Made by a program: the position numbers and the translations under genes. From Acephala macrosclerotiorum (lineage: Eukaryota > Ascomycota > Leotiomycetes > Helotiales > Mollisiaceae), in NCBI GenBank assembly GCA_014904845.1, contig MU119202.1, positions 248,001 through 312,000 on the forward strand: a stretch of DNA of 64,000 nt. Direction: 5' to 3'. Positions 21,953 to 34,067 of this stretch are shown here, piece by piece (the stretch's first letter is position 1; each line of letters starts with the position of its first letter). The notes under the pieces were generated by a model. That model searched no databases, had not been told where the DNA came from, and saw only the letters and a list, made by a program, of their open reading frames with translations.

Positions 21953-24609
21953 ATGGGAAACACTCCAACTAAAGAATCGCGGGGTCCGGACTCCCCGTCG
22001 ACATCTCAACGACATCCTGACTCGACGGGTGGTGCAAGCGGTCCAACATCTCCTACTGAAAGAACCAATGTCTATACCGGCTCACGCACCGGCAGAGGAA
22101 GCAGGCCCGACCTCTCCTTTCTTGGGATAGGATCGAGCTCGCATACAAGTGAGGTACCCGAACGCCGCGAGACGAAGCAAGAGAGGGAAGCGAGGAAGTT
22201 GGAAAAGGAGAGGGCGGCCAGAATCAAGGAGAGAGAACGCAGTCTGAAGGAGGAACATGTTGATGGCGGATACTTGGTCACAATGGGAGTTTATACCGGC
22301 CCCGAGGACTTTAATAAATCTATTGTCCGACAATTGATGGTACGTTGGGACCAGGTCCTGGCTTGGTACACGGTGCTAATGACTGGCAGATTGAACGACG
22401 GATAGCCCCATTCTGGAGAGGTCTCGACGATTTCAAGGAGGAATGGACAGAGCATCAGTTGGTGGCAGTTGGCAGAGGTCTTCCGGTACCTGCTCCAGAC
22501 GAAGTTCCTGATGAGTTGCTACACAGTCCATTGGGCGACTCGCCCCATGCTTCGAACCAAAATTTACACAACTTGACCGTTCCTATATCCTCACGATCCC
22601 ACTCCGTCGGTTCCGATGCTTCCGCTACGCTCTCTCCTTCACATCCAGCGTTTGCAAGTCAACCGACATCCACTGCTCCACCCCCGCCTGCACAATCATC
22701 CTCCCCATTCCGACCTCGATCGAAGACTCTAGCATCCTTAACCACTTCGTCGAAGAATCCTTCCTCCTCAGAGATCGTTCCTCGCGAGATACAGCTTCCT
22801 AGAGATCCTTTCGTCAACGGACAGGCCATCGAGGTGTTCTTGTATAAGGATTCAGCGGAATGTCCCATTTGCTTCCTCTTCTACCCTCCTTACCTTAACA
22901 GAACTAGATGTTGTGATCAATCGATATGCTCCGAATGCTTCGTACAAATCAAGCGACCCGATCCCCATCCCCCTGAGCACCACGATCCGTCGAATCCTCC
23001 ACCTGCCGAGGCGCCTACTGCAGCAGAAGAATCTCTGGTATCAGAACCTGCTTGCTGTCCGTACTGTCAACAACCTGAATTCGGGGTGACTTATGAGCCT
23101 CCTCCATTTCGAAGAGGCCTTGCATACGCCAACGCAGCTGCTCTGGGTAGCTTTTCGTCTGCAATGTCGTCGTCCTCTTCACTCAATTCTGCAGCTGGCC
23201 CGTCGTTGGCCCCGAATACACACAAGAGAAGAACAACCTCGATATCTGCAAATGCTTCGACAGTCATAACCACTGATCGAGTGCGGCCCGATTGGAATAC
23301 AAAGCTGCAGGCTGCTAGAAATCATCTTGCAAGAAGATCTGCGGCGGCTACGGCATTGCACACGGCTGCATACATGTTGGGCAATAACACTGCGGACACT
23401 CGAAGTTTCCGAGGTCGCTTTGGAAGGCATCGTCAAGAAAGCAGTCCAGGAGCCAGTGGTGCCGCCACCCCTTCACCAACTGCCGAGCCAGGCACGGCGC
23501 GAAGCGTGTCCGAACAGCTATCTCTCATGCGCAGAGAAGCACAGGAAAATGGTGGACAAAGAAGACGAAGCCGAATGGATGATCTCGAAGATATGATGAT
23601 GATGGAGGCCATTAGATTGAGTTTAGCAGCTGAGGAAGAGAGAAAGAAGAAGGCAGAAAAGGAGGCTGCGAAGGAGGCCAAGAAAAAAGCCAAGGAAGAA
23701 AAGAAGCGAGAAAAGAAGGAAAAGAAGGGTGTCTATGGCAGCGGTGCCAGTTCAGCCAGTGGCAGTGCGCTAAGTCTACTGCCAGGTATTGGAAGGAGAA
23801 GAGGAAATAGTGGTGCCAGCAATTTGCAAAGAGAGATTATGCCGAAGGATGCTGAGACTTCAGACGCGAAAGGAAAAGGAGTCGATCGCGGAAATACCAG
23901 TGGCCCCTCGGCTCCCATCGACTTTCATCGTTCTGGCAGTAGTTCGAGTGGCATTCCAGGTGCTCGTCACCTCGACACAAATATTCTTGCAAGTATCAGT
24001 GACACACACCAGTCCTCTTCGCCAACAGCTCCAAATCAACCATCACATCTTCGTCACATGAGCAATGCTTCGAGCCCAGCTTCCTCATTCGTCGAGTCAA
24101 CCCCTGGAAGCCTTCGCAATGAGTTCCATACCCACGGCTCTTCATCAACACTTGACTCGCCAAACGCTTCCGGGACGAACCTGGCTGGAACTGGAAATTC
24201 CGATGGGGGTGATGCAAATGGAAGTGCCGGTCCAGAGTCGATGTTCAACTTCCAGAGTCTAGCAGCTATGATTGGTAAAGATGACAAGGAAGACCAAGAA
24301 GCTGCTGCGAAGCATATTGAACATCTTGGTGATGGCGGTCAGAGCTCCAAGCATGCAAGTCAAGATAAAGCCACAAACTCTGGTCTGGAGGAGAGTGTTG
24401 CAACACTGAAAATGAACAGCACAAATCATCACTTGGCGAACGGCGATAGTGAAGTGACCAGACAGACGACTCTTTTCGAATCACAGAGAACGACACCGGA
24501 GGTCATGGTCACACCTGAGACTCCATCTGCTACCAACCATGGCGACGATGATGGGAAGCAGCTTGGAGCAGGGTGGACCGGCGAAGTCTCAACAGAAATC
24601 ACACAATAA
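21953..24609 (+). CDS. SIP5: Sip5-like RING-type protein
   Basis: Two exons (21953-22339, 22390-24609, 50-nt intron, phase 0) give 868 residues. The start [10 protein letters not shown] could be N-myristoylated (MGNTPT). A basic coiled segment follows (about 60-100), then a [17 protein letters not shown] block and an [13 protein letters not shown] block typical of Sip5. A zinc-binding RING-like module sits at about 295-380 ([26 protein letters not shown] and a distal CCPYC). The C-terminal half is disordered, with one Lys/Glu-rich coiled coil ([20 protein letters not shown]). Yeast Sip5 binds the Snf1 kinase and the Reg1/Glc7 phosphatase. The same role in glucose signalling here is inference. 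Confidence 0.8.
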
Positions 24610-25211
24610 ATTACTCACTTTTTGGGAGAAGACAAATTTGGGATACTTACGAACAAGACACGATTGCATGAATGGATCCGAGAATGGAGCGCTGGGTTTT
24701 TCGGGCTTTCTTGCATGCCACTTTGGCTTTGGCGTTATTGCGGTGGAATAGGGGCGTGTGTCTATACGGGGTTGGGGACGGCAGGCGCAATCGTGGCCGG
24801 CTTTCATTGAGCATCTATGGTGGTGGCTTGACTTCCATGACTTACCTACCTGGATATCTTGTATGTTATAGGGGGTTCTTTGTGATATAGACATCTGGAG
24901 CATTCATCATTCTTCTCAAAAATCCACAATGCATGATTTTACCTCTTTAATCGTCTTTTTTTCTCTCTAGCTTTGGGTAGCTTGATACTATGATTCATAA
25001 AGTGAAGGATGCTTAAATGGCCTGGGAGGTGAGGGTCATTGAAGTAATCATTCTGTCCTGAACAAAGTTGCCGGGTAAGGTTGAGTAGTTAATTTTCACC
25101 AGTCACTTTGCGATCAGTCTCAAAGTCCGTCTAAATCCTGGACAACGACTCTCCTCAATTCAGGAACTTTACACGCCCACCTCCCTAACCTCATTCTCTA
25201 CTAAGCGGCGT
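24610..25211. other. Intergenic between convergent genes
   Basis: About 0.6 kb with the 3' end of the Sip5-like gene. Short frames at 24622-24903 show no domain. Confidence 0.45.
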
Positions 25212-26203
25212 CTAAACACTTCTCCTAACATCCTTAGCAATCCTCCTACTAGTCTCAACATCACATTCCCCAATCCCCTCCGCCTTCCTCACCCACTTAC
25301 TTAACTTCGTCGACCCTACTCTCCCTCCCCGCCCCTCGATTCCGATATGGATACCTTCCATACTTCTCTATAACAGGAAGATGGACATACATCAACGCTA
25401 AATACCAGTACACACACTCCTTTTTTTCCTTTTTTTTTTTTTTTTTTTTTTTAATTCGCCTTCTCCTTCAAAATTTGGGATTGTGTCTGAATCTGCTTCC
25501 TTTGACGGAGACGTCTTTGGCGGCCCGGCTCTAAACATGCGAGGAAATGCCCAAAGGTCTTTCATCAGTTCATCTTTTTGCTGACGATACGGATCACTCG
25601 TTCCCGTCTCCCTTTCAAAATCCACTCTCAAGGGCTCACTCCACTCCTGGACTCTTTTCTGATGACCTAAGCACTCACTATGGACCCAAGGAGCAAACCA
25701 CCACATCTGCGTCGCCAACCACCAATCATAACTAACGCCCACTTCCTCAACCCATCTCTTCTTGCTTCTCAGGTCTAGCTCGGGGGTGGATTTTCCGAGG
25801 GAGGAAATCTCTTTCGTGAATTTCCGATTCAACTGATCGAAGAACCCTACCACCATCTTTCATCGATCCCGGAACAGAAAGAGCGAGGCCCTTGGTTTAA
25901 TATCAACTGTAAGGCTAAAGCCTGTTCTGGGAAGTCCGGGGATGATGGGAGAGGGAGGTAGGTTAAGAAGGTGAAAGTTGGTGAGAGGAAGGTGCTGAGT
26001 GGATGCTTGGAGAAAGCGTGAAGGGCGGAGGAGATGAGGGTGTTGAATTGGTTGGAGATGGAGGAGGGTGGGAAGAAGGTGTAGGTTGCTATGGAGATGA
26101 AGCTTAGAGAGGTGGTGCGGGGGCATGGAAGGCGATTTTGAAGGATTGAGGTGTAGAGGGTGGGGATGGGGATTGTGGTTAGGTCTGGTGGTAGAGAGGA
26201 CAT
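25212..26203 (-). pseudogene. DUF924-family gene, apparently frameshifted
   Basis: Three blocks in different frames resemble one fungal DUF924-type protein. Block 1 (26203 to about 25850) ends QALALQLILNQGPRSFCSG, near a DUF924 signature (LALxILLDQFPR). Block 2 (about 25856-25460) continues GFFDQLNRKF...WWLATQMWWFAPWVHSE, then DPYRQQKDELMKDLWAFPRM and RAGPP. Block 3 (about 25370-25212) ends the fold with YVHLPVIEKYGRYPYRN. Blocks 1 and 2 abut with no room for an intron, so a frameshift near 25850 is needed. The switch from block 2 to 3 crosses a 23-T homopolymer. Within block 3 the better family match (AGRESRVDEVK) lies in a neighbouring frame. Either the gene is decaying or the assembly has indel errors. 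Function of the family is unknown. Confidence 0.55.
25421..25452. repeat. Poly-T homopolymer tract
   Basis: Seven T, CC, then 23 T. It interrupts the DUF924-like gene on the minus strand (poly-Lys if translated) and is a likely site of replication slippage or sequencing error. Confidence 0.8.
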
Positions 26204-27233
26204 TGTGTTTGTAGTGTGCTGGACTTCAGGTTGGGGTTTGAGGCATGAGATAAAGGAGGGCAGTAAAGAAATGGAAAGAAGGCCTCAAATTTTTGGGGAT
26301 GAGGTCGTTAGTTGTTGCTTTGACATGATGTGCCTTGAAAAGGAAGTTACTGCAACACATTGAACCCAGTAAGCATTATGTCAAGCGCTTACTTGTATGC
26401 ATATATGGTTTTTACTGCAGGAAGCTCAGAGCAAAAGCGAGGGATGGAAAATAGCATAAAAGTCCTTGCCGAATGAGCCAATAAGAAAATATTTTAGGGT
26501 GTCTCTCGACAATAGGATAACAGAACAATTTGTTATGCAAAAATCACCTCACTTCAGCTGTCACGGAAAGTAGTGATGCTACACTATGCCGACATGTGCG
26601 TATAATTAAGCACAGAACTGAGTTCAACCTACTGAGACCCGCTTGCTCAAGACAAACACTTTTCTATTCTTCTCTGCTGAACAACGCAAAAAGTCTGGAA
26701 AAAGGAGCAACGACTGAGACTATCGCCGGTAGGCGATATCGGAGGCTGTTATCACGTGTATATACGAGTGCGTCTCGTACGATAAGCAGTTAACAAAGAC
26801 ATCTTAAACGATTCTTCCCCTCTTGATCTTGACCACACTTGCGAACGGTATGGCAAAAAAAAATTGAAACCTTTGCTTGAAATAGAAGAAGTCTAAAGGA
26901 TTGAGCAAGCGCTCTCTTGTTTGTCCAGTATCGTGCTTCTCTTTGATTCCCATTTTTGAAGATGTCTCTGCCCCACTTGGGAAAATGCTCAAATATTGTA
27001 TAACACGAAGCAAGGGACTTCACGCCATTTTCAAGTTTCTTCCTCTTCCTCTCTTTCTTCAGCTTTCTTGAAGTACCTCTCATTTGTAAGTACTAGATCA
27101 TGCAGCAATAAAGACAATGCTCGATCGATGTTCTCGAGAGCAGATCCCCAACGCCAGCATGCATGCTATTTCCCCAATTCTCATCAACGCCATGCCAGTC
27201 ATCCTGTCGTGTCGTCATCAAATATCATACAAG
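26204..27233. other. Intergenic, no gene seen
   Basis: AT-rich spacer of about 1 kb between the DUF924-like pseudogene and the iron transporter. Only short unsupported frames. Confidence 0.45.
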
Positions 27234-28426
27234 TTACGCACTTTTGGTCTTGCCCTCTCCTGAGTCGAAGAGCTTGACTAGGCCCATAGCAGCTCCGGCC
27301 GCAAGAGATCCTACAACCACCATTTGGATACCACCAAGGCAGCCTGCTCGAATGCATTTTCCTGCTCCGAAGCCGACCACAACACAAGTCTTGACGTAGC
27401 CGAAGAGAAAGAGGGCTACTACCATAACTCCGATCGAGATGTAGAGACCTTCGTACACTTGCTCGCTGCCAACAAAGAAGTAGGGCATCAGAGGTAGAAG
27501 TCCACCGAAGAAGTATCCCAAGGCGATTGTAAGTGCGGACGTCAGGGCTCTCGATGAAGCTGGAGGCTCTTCACAGTGTTGGAACTGCATAATGAAGTCT
27601 ACCAGGTGTGGAGATTCTGCGAGGTGGGAGCTGAGATCTTGGAGGGTTTGCTTGGGTAGCTCGTACGGTTTGAAGACAGCCGCTACACTTTGCACAACGG
27701 CTCGAGGGTTCGTCTCTACCAGGAGTTGTGTCTCTTCTCGTTGGGCATGGTAGGAAGCTCTGTCAACTATTAGCGGATGCCGGAACCATGGCAGACAGCC
27801 AAGACTTACGCTTCACTCTTTGCGCCGAGATACCCTCCCAAACCCATCGAGATGGCACCCGCAATCAGCTCTGCCAGCCCTCCATAGATGACAACGTTGG
27901 TGTTTCCCAACGCAGACAGTCCGGCAGTCAAGGCGAATGGCACAGTCAAACCATCTGAGAGACCAATTGTCGCGTCCGAGATAACTCTTGCATCGATTCG
28001 GAAGCTCTTCTTGCCCGCCTTCTCGTCGCTCTTCAAATGCAGGCTTTGCTGGGATTCAACATCGGTATCTTCATCATATACGTTCGTGTGGATTAGCTCG
28101 GGAGCTGATCGATCATTCGGTTGCAGTAAGGGTACATTGCTCCAGTCGTAGTTAGACCTCGACCGCTTGGGGATAGGTGTAACGGTTTGTCGGAAGAACA
28201 GGCTCTTCAACCCGACTAGAGACATGATGGAAGCTGGATGTGGTTTTGGTTCAGGTTGTTTGCGTTTTACAATATTTCGAGAAGCAGTTGTGCGTTCAGA
28301 AGTTCTTTCTGAAGTTGATGGTGGCTCGGAGAATTGGTGGGATGCTTGTTCGTGATCGTGACTTCCGGCGTTTAACTTGGCGTAACGTGTTTGGCCACCG
28401 TTTTCAGGAGGATCAGGAGGAGGCAT
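27234..28426 (-). CDS. CCC1/VIT1-family vacuolar iron (Fe/Mn) transporter
   Basis: Two exons (28426-27810, 27759-27234, 50-nt intron) give 380 residues. After a disordered cytosolic N-terminus of about 145 residues comes the family signature in helix 1 (DATIGLSDGLTVPFALTAGL) and helix 2 (GGLAELIAGAISMGLGGYLG). A cytosolic Glu-containing loop follows (REETQLL through the CEEPPASS stretch), then three C-terminal helices. CCC1-type proteins move ferrous iron or manganese into the vacuole for storage and detoxification. The very short interval upstream of the ATG holds a CBC:HapX-type element overlapping a GATA site, which fits iron-responsive expression. Substrate choice between Fe and Mn cannot be read from sequence. 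Confidence 0.85.
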
Positions 28427-28512
28427 GGCTGTTATATCGCCGTCGAGGATTTACGGAACGTTTGTTCTCAGCAGCTTCATGCTTGTTTGAGGATGCGTCG
28501 GGGTCAGCAACA

Positions 28513-28532
28513 ATTATCGCGTTTATGATTGG
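28513..28532 (-). promoter_or_regulatory. CBC:HapX-type element with overlapping GATA site
   Basis: On the minus strand the sequence reads CCAAT, 12 nt, AAT, matching the bipartite CBC:HapX consensus CSAAT-N12-RWT. A CGATAA within it fits the HGATAR core of the siderophore GATA repressor. It lies 87-106 bp upstream of the iron-transporter ATG and in its orientation. A second CCAAT (ATTGG on +) lies about 30 bp further up but lacks the RWT half. Confidence 0.6.
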
Positions 28533-30047
28533 CGCGAGGCTGAAGCTTTGCGGGGGCCACTCGTGTCTAATTGGTTGGCTGCGAGATAAAGTCTCGAGGC
28601 GTATTTAGCTCCCTTGGCATCTCGTTCTTGGTCCCTTTTTTCCAAAAGCCATTTCGGCACCGAGACCAATTTTGCAAGTTCCTGTTGGCGGCTTTGTCCC
28701 AGGTTTCTCAAGGTGCAGATTCCAGATGAATAATCGCAGGGTTCTTATTGGTGCTCAAGTCGGAAAGTGTTCTAAAAGGGAAGGCTGAAAGGTGCATCCT
28801 TGCCGCAGTGTCACTTCACAGATCCGTATCTAATCAAGTCATCAGACAAGATATTCAGATGTCAGCGTGTTGGTTGGCTGGGTGAGATGACAAAGGCCGA
28901 ATCTTCCTCGGAAAATTCTTCGCCAACTCATTTATATCTCTTTTCCGTGCGGACTCGGATTTACAGAAATATTCGCTGACGGCCGCAATGTGGTGGCGTT
29001 GAAGAGGCCGATAGCTCCGACCTTTCTCCGGTTTATTACACTGTCAGGCTTTGCAGTATTGCATGAAGCTATCCTTCGTTTTTAGGATCTGGACTCCGAT
29101 CTTGACAAATGATCACAGTCACGCAGGTAGTACGCCTCGTAGACAGTAGTTGAGGATGTCAAGTATGTCTTGAAAGAGCAGCCAACCCTTTCCCGAACTT
29201 GCCACTGAACCATAATTACCAGAGTCGAATAAAGGAACAAGTGGGGCTCGATGACATCTGCTGTGGACAAAACGAGTTTCTGACAGGTTGTCAACTCGGC
29301 TTCTATGTCGTGGCTTTCCACCGATTTATGCTTCAAGGCAGGGCATAAGTCTGACTTCCTTTGAGTCGAAGGAGTCGAGACATCGTCCGTAAGCCGATTA
29401 AAAGCTATTGGATCTTAGTTTCAGATTGAGACAAACTTCTGAAGGTACATCGGGAGCGGTCTTATACACCGCCCTGTCAGGTTGAGCGGAGGTTGATCAA
29501 CGAGTAAGAAGACTGCTGCCCTCACACCCCCAGAGAGTTCGCCACAGAACGGTTCTTTACAAATTTGACTCCTCGATGCAGGCTTGAATGGGGAGGTAAT
29601 TCTCCCAGGGAATTTTGGAATCATGGTAGCTCATTTGAATGGACCGGAAGTGTTTGTCCAACTGCAGATAAATGGCCTTGGCTGGTATTTGGATTGCTAT
29701 TGAGAAGACACTTTGTCGTTTTGATCTAGACAACTTAGAGGGAGAGGGGCATAATGTCAATGATAATGAGAGTGGGGCTGTGCCCATGTTGATGGGATTT
29801 CGATGCACGTTGTGGTGGTGATTGTGCAATGTCGCTCGCTTGCTTCATCTCTTTCTCTTTTCTTCACTCACATAAATAAGTCACGGAATGCAGTCATGAA
29901 ATTTAATGACATAGTGTGGGAATCCTGTCCATTTAACACATTACACTAAACGGAGGGGAATCAAGCCAAACACAATGATCCTCTCTGATGTCCTCCTGGT
30001 CAATACCTCAACTCTTCTACCTCAATGTCCTACACTCAAGTCATCCC
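28533..30047. other. Long intergenic region
   Basis: About 1.5 kb. Short frames only, none with protein-like composition. The left end is promoter of the iron transporter. Confidence 0.45.
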
Positions 30048-30419
30048 TCATGCGCCACCTTCTCTCTTAGCATATTCCTCCTCAATCCACTCTTCATACA
30101 ATCTATCAGCTGCTTCTTCAGCCTCGGTCTTCTATTTTGGAGCCTCAGTTGTAGCTGTCTGTGATGAGGAAGAGGTGGCGGATTCAGTGGCGGGGTTGGG
30201 TTTGATGGATGAATTGGATGGCTTTTCGCCTGAGAGAGTTGTTGGGAAGGATATTTTGTATGAGGGAGGGGTGGCAGATCCCCTGATGCTTGTAGCTTGA
30301 GGATTGTGACTGATGTTTGAGAAGGGAAGAGGGTGTTGTCTTGAAGCTCGTTTTGAACCCCTCAATGGGGCAAAGATTTGTGGCGCAGCAGTCTCAAGAC
30401 GCTTCAGGAATGGCGTCAA
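30048..30419 (-). pseudogene. Small gene interrupted by TAG (candidate pseudogene)
   Basis: One minus-strand frame reads a basic, probably mitochondrial-type start (LTPFLKRLETAAPQIFAPLR), then a Ser/Thr/Pro-rich middle. It meets TAG at 30132-30134 and continues in the same frame with a very protein-like end (KTEAEEAADRLYEEW to the terminal EEYAKREGGA). No ATG opens the frame, and no GT donor in the right phase could splice out the stop. The acidic end resembles C-termini of small conserved fungal proteins. Most likely a gene with a nonsense change and a lost or distant start exon. Confidence 0.45.
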
Positions 30420-30775
30420 AGAACCTCCACGATATCAAATGCCTTTTTTCAACCTCTCTCGATGCAACATATCGCTTGCCACAGCCTCATCATACTTTTA
30501 TCGCCCTCAAACTTGCAACATGCTATCGGCGAGCCCATGTCCAGCCTTTTATATACTCCAAACCCTACCATAGCCCTGAAACGGGCACCTGCATGAGGCT
30601 AAAATCCTTTCGTCTTCTTGTCTTCCAGCAGGGTGCTTGCAAGAAACCGATCTTGAAGCATCCTCAGATAGCTGTCTGACAGAATGCCATGGCAAAGCCG
30701 CCCCTTCTGCACGATATTTTCAGAAATCACACAATTAATTCCTGCTAGAACCATTCGCAATTGGACAAAGTAGCA

Positions 30776-32449
30776 ATGGCTTTGACAGGTGTTGGGATTC
30801 CTGGCTCTGCCGGAGCAGACTACATCGTTCATGAAAATCATGGAGATTATGCCCCTGGGTACTCAAAGGAAAAGCATGGAGAAGCTCAGCTTCAATCCCA
30901 CGACTCGGGCTCGATCAATTCAATACATGCTGGAGGATCCTATGATCCAACCCATCGTCAGCTCCGACCTAGACACATTCAATTCATCGGTATTGGAGGG
31001 ATAATTGGAACGGCGTTATACGTTCAGATCGGGCGAGGACTTCTCAATGGAGGACCTGCATCTTTGTTTATGGCTTCACGATTTGGTATGCGTTGCTGTT
31101 AGAGCTCTGGTCTCCAGCTCGCTTGTGAAATTTCTATAATTCGCCTCTTCCCCTTCCTCCTTTCTGATGAGCCTTGAGTTCTAACTACTTTGATAGGTGT
31201 ACCTTCATTCTAGCAGTTACAAACGTTAGTTCCAGCCTAAAGCGCTCCTGCCAAAGCAGCTCCTGCCGGTGTGACCTCATGCTGACCAGATTCCAAGTGC
31301 ATGTCTGAGATGGTGACATATCTACCAATTTCATCGCCCCTCATTCGTTTTGCGGGTCGCTATGTCGACGAAGCATTTGGTGTAGCTGCTGGGTACAACT
31401 TCTTCATATTCTAAGCAGCTCTTGTCCCCTTCGAAATCGTGGCTTGCAACGTCATCATACATTACGTTGTCCTGCCGGAGGAATCATTGCTGTTGTGATT
31501 GTCTTGTCCGGGTAAGGTTTACATCATGTACCTTATCTGGTCAATTGCTAACATGAACTCCAGGATCATCAATGTCTTCTCTGTCAAATGGTACGGAGAG
31601 TCAGAATTCTGGTTAGCCATGGGGAAAGTTCTACTGATTATTGGTCTGATCATCTTTACCTTTGTCACCATGGTTGGTGGAAACCTTCTTCACGACAAGT
31701 TCGGCTTCAGATACTGGTCAAACCCGGGAGCGTTCGCTGAGCTCTACTACGACGAAACCCTGGGTCGGTTTCTCGGCTTCTTGCAACGCCTGATCCAAGC
31801 TTCCTTCACAATTGCCGGTCCTGATTACGCCAGTATGGCCGCTGATGAAGCAGAAAATCTACGAAAGATCATGCTGCAAGCGTACCACGCTGTGTTCTAT
31901 CGTCTGACAGCATTCTTTGTTCTTGGTAGTCTTGCTGTTGGTATTCTCGTTCATTGCTTGGAAGCGAGCTTGCGATGCTCGAGGACTTGACAGAGATACG
32001 CTTCCGCATAAGAGTTTCTGGCGGCCGTTTAGTGCTTATTATGCTCTTACCGGTCGCCTCATCATGACTTTTGTTGGAGGGTATACTATATTCCTGCCTG
32101 GTGAGTGAACTTCCACCCTCAGATTTGGGCAATACGCTAACCTGAAGCAGGGCAATGGGACGTTCCAACCTTCCTCTTTTCCTATCTCATGGTCTTCCTG
32201 TTTCCGGTGATCTTCATAGGCTGAAAAACCATCAAGAGGACAAAGTGGTTGAAGCCTCACGAGGTCATTTTGAGGACTCCTAGAAATGATAAGATCGATG
32301 AATATACGCGCAACTACGTTGAGCGTGTGCCAAAGACTAGATGGGATGGATATGCAGATAAACTCTTCAGTCAGAGGAGGCGGAGACCCTGTACAGTACT
32401 TATCTATGAGTGGGAATATTCGAGACAAAGAACATACGACCATCAATGA
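30776..32449 (+). pseudogene. Amino-acid permease (YAT/APC family), decayed and internally deleted
   Basis: The N-terminus is intact (PTHRQLRPRHIQFIGIGGII), matching the start of helix 1 of fungal amino-acid permeases. Later pieces lie in shifting frames: EMVTYLPISSPLIRFAGRYV; AGYNFFIF then TAA at 31412 then ALVPFEIVACNVII; and NVFSVKWYGESEFWLAMGKV. After FFVLGSLAVGILV the sequence jumps straight to RACDARGLDRDTLPHKS and TFVGGYTIFLPG. The region for several helices between these (roughly TM7-TM10) is therefore missing. A TGA replaces the Trp codon expected after FPVIFIG at 32222. With stops, frameshifts and a deletion, transport function is lost. It sits directly upstream of the DUF1989 gene. 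Confidence 0.85.
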
Positions 32450-32800
32450 ATCGAAAGATATCTTGCCTTACAAATAAAAACCTGTTTCCTAGAAGATTTG
32501 TAGATATCCTAAGAATTCCTGCACTTTACCGTGCTTACTCGTCATCATGAATATCTGCCTTTCTAAACTCCTATCTCTCTCAAGTGACTCATTCCAAAAG
32601 CATTCTTCTCCAGAGCCACCCAATTCGGAAGGAGTAACCGAATCTCTTCATGCACCCCTCGTTGTCAAGCTTACTCCAGTCTTATATCCCCTTAGTGCCC
32701 CACGTGATCCTCTCCCACTTTCAGTAGGCAGCTCGTCAAGTCCTTGCTTCCTCCTCTTCTCTCTCGTATCTTTCATCTCACATCCCAAATAAATGCAAAA

Positions 32801-34036
32801 ATGTCGACTCGAAATCCAGAACCAGCTTACCCAGCGAGGAATGCCGAAGCATTGTACGGTGATAAAGACTTGTATGCCAAGCTTGGCGAGATCGCAGAGA
32901 AGAATGGGGGCAAGACGTTGGTTGAGGAGTTTGAGATTCCGATTAGGAGTGGGAGGGCTTGGGTTGTGAAGAAAGGTAGGAGTTCGGACTTTTTGTTTCG
33001 ACTTTGCTTCTCGAGCTGGAATTTTGCTACTGTCTTTTCATTTGATGTCACTTGAAGTCAGTTGGAATCAATGGTGGGGAAGTCCGTCATTCTACCATGT
33101 TGTTTGGAACATTATGCTTCTTTCATGATTGTACAACCAAAACATCAGAAAGCATTTGAAGCAGTTTAGCTGATTAGAACTACTTTACAGGGCAGATGTG
33201 CAAACTCTCCACGCCACATGGTCCCCAAGTAGGAGATCTGAATCTCTGGTCACTTCACAATCCCCGAGAGAGATTTTGGGCTTCGAGAACCAAGCAGTTA
33301 CATGCTTCACATGTTTCTGTTGGTGATCGTCTATGGTCTGTCTTGCCGTACATGAGGCCATTAGTTACCATTGTGGCGGATAGCCTGAAGGATTATGGTG
33401 TTGATGAGGTTGGTGGTCGATGTCATGATTTGCTTGGCACTAGGTGAGTGTTGTCTTTCCTATTTGGAGACGTAGTTGCTAATAATTTCAACAGATGTGA
33501 TCCATATGGTAATGTTGAACATGGTGATATAGTTGCAGAGAGTACTGACTGACTGTAGTGAACAAATTGCTCAGCGGTGATGACTTTGACTACCAATGCC
33601 ATTCAAATCTAGTGCGAGCCGTGCTGCCATATGGACTGGCGGAACATGATATCCACGATGTTATCAATGTCTTCCAAGTAACTGGCTTGAATAAAGATGG
33701 AAAGTATTTCATGTAAGTGTTCTCCTATTGTGAGCTTGAGATGTTACTAACTCTTGGTGAAGGGAGGCCTCGCCAGCGAAAGCTGGAGACTACTTCACTT
33801 TCTTCGCTGAGACTGATGTCTTGTGTGCAATGTCGGCTTGTCCTGGAGGTGACCTCTCAGTATATGGCTGGGGTGGAGATTCTGCTCGAAGAATGCTAGA
33901 CACTTGCAGACCTTTGGGAGTAGCAGTCTATGAGATTGAAGGAAAGGAAGAGGTATTGAAGGATTGGAAGGAGAGCCAGTCTCCAGGATACAAAGGCCAC
34001 CATGGACTGAAGATCCCAGTCTTCGGACAACAATAG
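32801..34036 (+). CDS. DUF1989-family protein
   Basis: Five exons (32801-32975, 33191-33443, 33495-33508, 33559-33712, 33763-34036) splice in phase to 231 residues. Exon 3 is only 14 nt. Motifs fit DUF1989 (urea-carboxylase-associated family): an early G-x-AWVVKKGQ segment, GDLNLWSL, SVGDRLWSVLPYMRPLVTI, the Cys-rich RCDPYVNKLLSG (family RCDP), and near the end AGDYFTFFAETDVLCAMSAC, usually followed by PGGD. Bacterial relatives CgdA/CgdB form carboxyguanidine deiminase. Whether this fungal protein acts on a guanidine- or urea-type compound is inference. It runs tail to tail with an Asp/Glu-racemase-like gene, 31 bp apart. Confidence 0.8.
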
Positions 34037-34067
34037 AAAATATACGCTCGAAAAAATTGCAATCACT

